Part shown: in pieces, positions 12,156 to 12,763 of the stretch
How the letters are laid out: each line of letters opens with the position of its first letter
Numbering within the stretch: the stretch's first letter is position 1
Assembly: GCA_022736535.1 (NCBI GenBank)
Contig: DZCT01000106.1
Coordinates: forward strand, 1-12,763
Length of the DNA stretch: 12,763 nt
From: Desulfatirhabdium butyrativorans
GTDB taxonomy: Bacteria > Desulfobacterota > Desulfobacteria > Desulfobacterales > JAIFKL01
Direction of reading: 5' to 3'
Notes under the pieces: generated by a model
The model's database searches: none
What the model was told of the DNA's origin: nothing
What the model saw: the letters and a program-made list of their open reading frames with translations, nothing else
Made by a program: the position numbers and the translations under genes

Positions 12156-12763
12156 ATGTTGTTTAAAATTTTTATGGTACTGTGTGCTGTTTTGATGATT
12201 CCGGCAATGCCCGACAGATGCCCGGCAGCGGAACCGTCCCCCGAAGCCGCGGCGCTTTCCTCGCTGATTTCCGGCATCAAATTCAAAGCGCCCTTAGATT
12301 TTTGCGGGGAAAAAGTGCCGATTGAGAATCCGGAAGTTTATGAACGTCTGGAAAAACAGTTTCTGTTTTTTGTATGGCGCCGTCATCAGGTCATTCTCTG
12401 GATGAAACGCAGCGGCAGGTACATGCCCTATATTGAAAAAAGGCTCAAAGAAAATAATATGCCCGAAGATTTGAAATATGTTCCGGTTGTGGAAAGCGCG
12501 CTTTTGCCCCATATCGGTTCGCCGAAAAACGCCGTCGGTTTCTGGCAGTTCATAAAACCCACGGGCATCAGATTCGGTCTGACCGTCAACTCGGATATTG
12601 ACGAGCGCAGAAATATTTACAAATCAACAGAAGCCGCTATCGCGTATTTCAGAAAACTTTACGGCGATTTCAGTTCATGGACCTTGGCTGCTGCCGGCTA
12701 CAACATGGGAGAAGCCGGTCTGCGCTCGAATATCGAATTTCAGAAAATCAATGATTTTTATCA
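12156..12763 (+). CDS. Membrane-bound lytic murein transglycosylase D-like protein (3' end outside window)
   Basis: The frame is open from ATG 12156, with AAGGAGG (12144-12150) 5 nt upstream, to the window end (202 codons seen). The N-terminus MLFKIFMVLCAVLMIPAM is a signal peptide, probably cleaved near CPA-AEPS (residues 22-25); no lipobox is evident. The SLT domain is clear: VPVVESALLP with the catalytic Glu 113, GFWQFIKPTG (128-137), DERRNIYKSTEAAIAYF and AAAGYNMGEAG with the YN pair. Such enzymes cut the MurNAc-GlcNAc bond in the periplasm to form anhydro-MurNAc ends. MltD proteins usually carry C-terminal LysM repeats, which would be beyond the window. It has its own promoter and diverges from the KAS III gene. 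Confidence 0.92.
   Translation, partial: MLFKIFMVLCAVLMIPAMPDRCPAAEPSPEAAALSSLISGIKFKAPLDFCGEKVPIENPEVYERLEKQFLFFVWRRHQVILWMKRSGRYMPYIEKRLKENNMPEDLKYVPVVESALLPHIGSPKNAVGFWQFIKPTGIRFGLTVNSDIDERRNIYKSTEAAIAYFRKLYGDFSSWTLAAAGYNMGEAGLRSNIEFQKINDFY

Noticed and set aside
12068..12512. Minus-strand frames opposite the MltD-like gene
   Set aside because: The plus strand encodes a clear signal peptide and SLT domain running off the window end, which accounts for this stretch.

Overview
The window looks like an accessory region of a Gram-negative bacterium of moderate GC content. The gene families (small NTase/HEPN and PIN toxin-antitoxin pairs, a YgiT finger, SiaB/SiaC, CbiQ/CbiO, a KAS III/OleA-like enzyme, an MltD-type transglycosylase) and the abundance of intergenic hairpins fit a Desulfobacterota-type sulfate reducer. 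That assignment is inferred from family resemblance only.

Left region, 1-7830. All genes are on the + strand and sit in small modules divided by copies of a roughly 100-bp palindromic repeat whose arms end in GCCACAGAC and GTCTGTGGC. In order: a damaged MNT-HEPN pair (1-361); repeat; DUF4258, YgiT-finger and small helical protein (556-1438); two repeats; a 67-aa protein overlapping a nucleotidyltransferase (1704-2298); a 57-aa protein and an intact MNT-HEPN pair (2355-3248); a WcaI-like glycosyltransferase (3303-4562); repeat; a VapBC-like pair whose PIN toxin is split by a -1 frame change at A_AAA_AAC (4656-5306); two repeats; a GxxExxY protein (5563-5940); two repeats; a frameshifted undecaprenyl-phosphate sugar transferase (6183-7542); two repeats and a fragment. 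The region reads as an exopolysaccharide locus interleaved with toxin-antitoxin-like modules. The MNT-HEPN pair is present twice. The shared sequence is identical except that the first copy lacks 27 bp encoding the catalytic Asp pair and its HEPN gene is cut short.

Middle region, 7832-10420, minus strand: siaC, siaB, cbiQ and cbiO in that transcriptional order. The last three are tightly packed, so a SiaB/SiaC phospho-switch pair appears linked to the membrane and ATPase parts of a cobalt/nickel ECF transporter. No substrate-binding CbiM/NikM gene is in the window. A MITE-like element with 19-bp terminal inverted repeats lies directly upstream of siaC.

Right region, 10839-12763: a KAS III/OleA-like condensing enzyme (minus) and the 5' part of an MltD-type lytic transglycosylase (plus) diverge from a 270-bp spacer with a promoter for each. 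No repeats of the left-hand family occur here, and the DNA looks more GC-rich and ordinary.

Geneless stretches near or above 300 bp: 10421-10838 holds the MITE-like element and a hairpin with a T-run; 7543-7831 and 1439-1703 hold repeat copies. No rRNA, tRNA or CRISPR array was seen.
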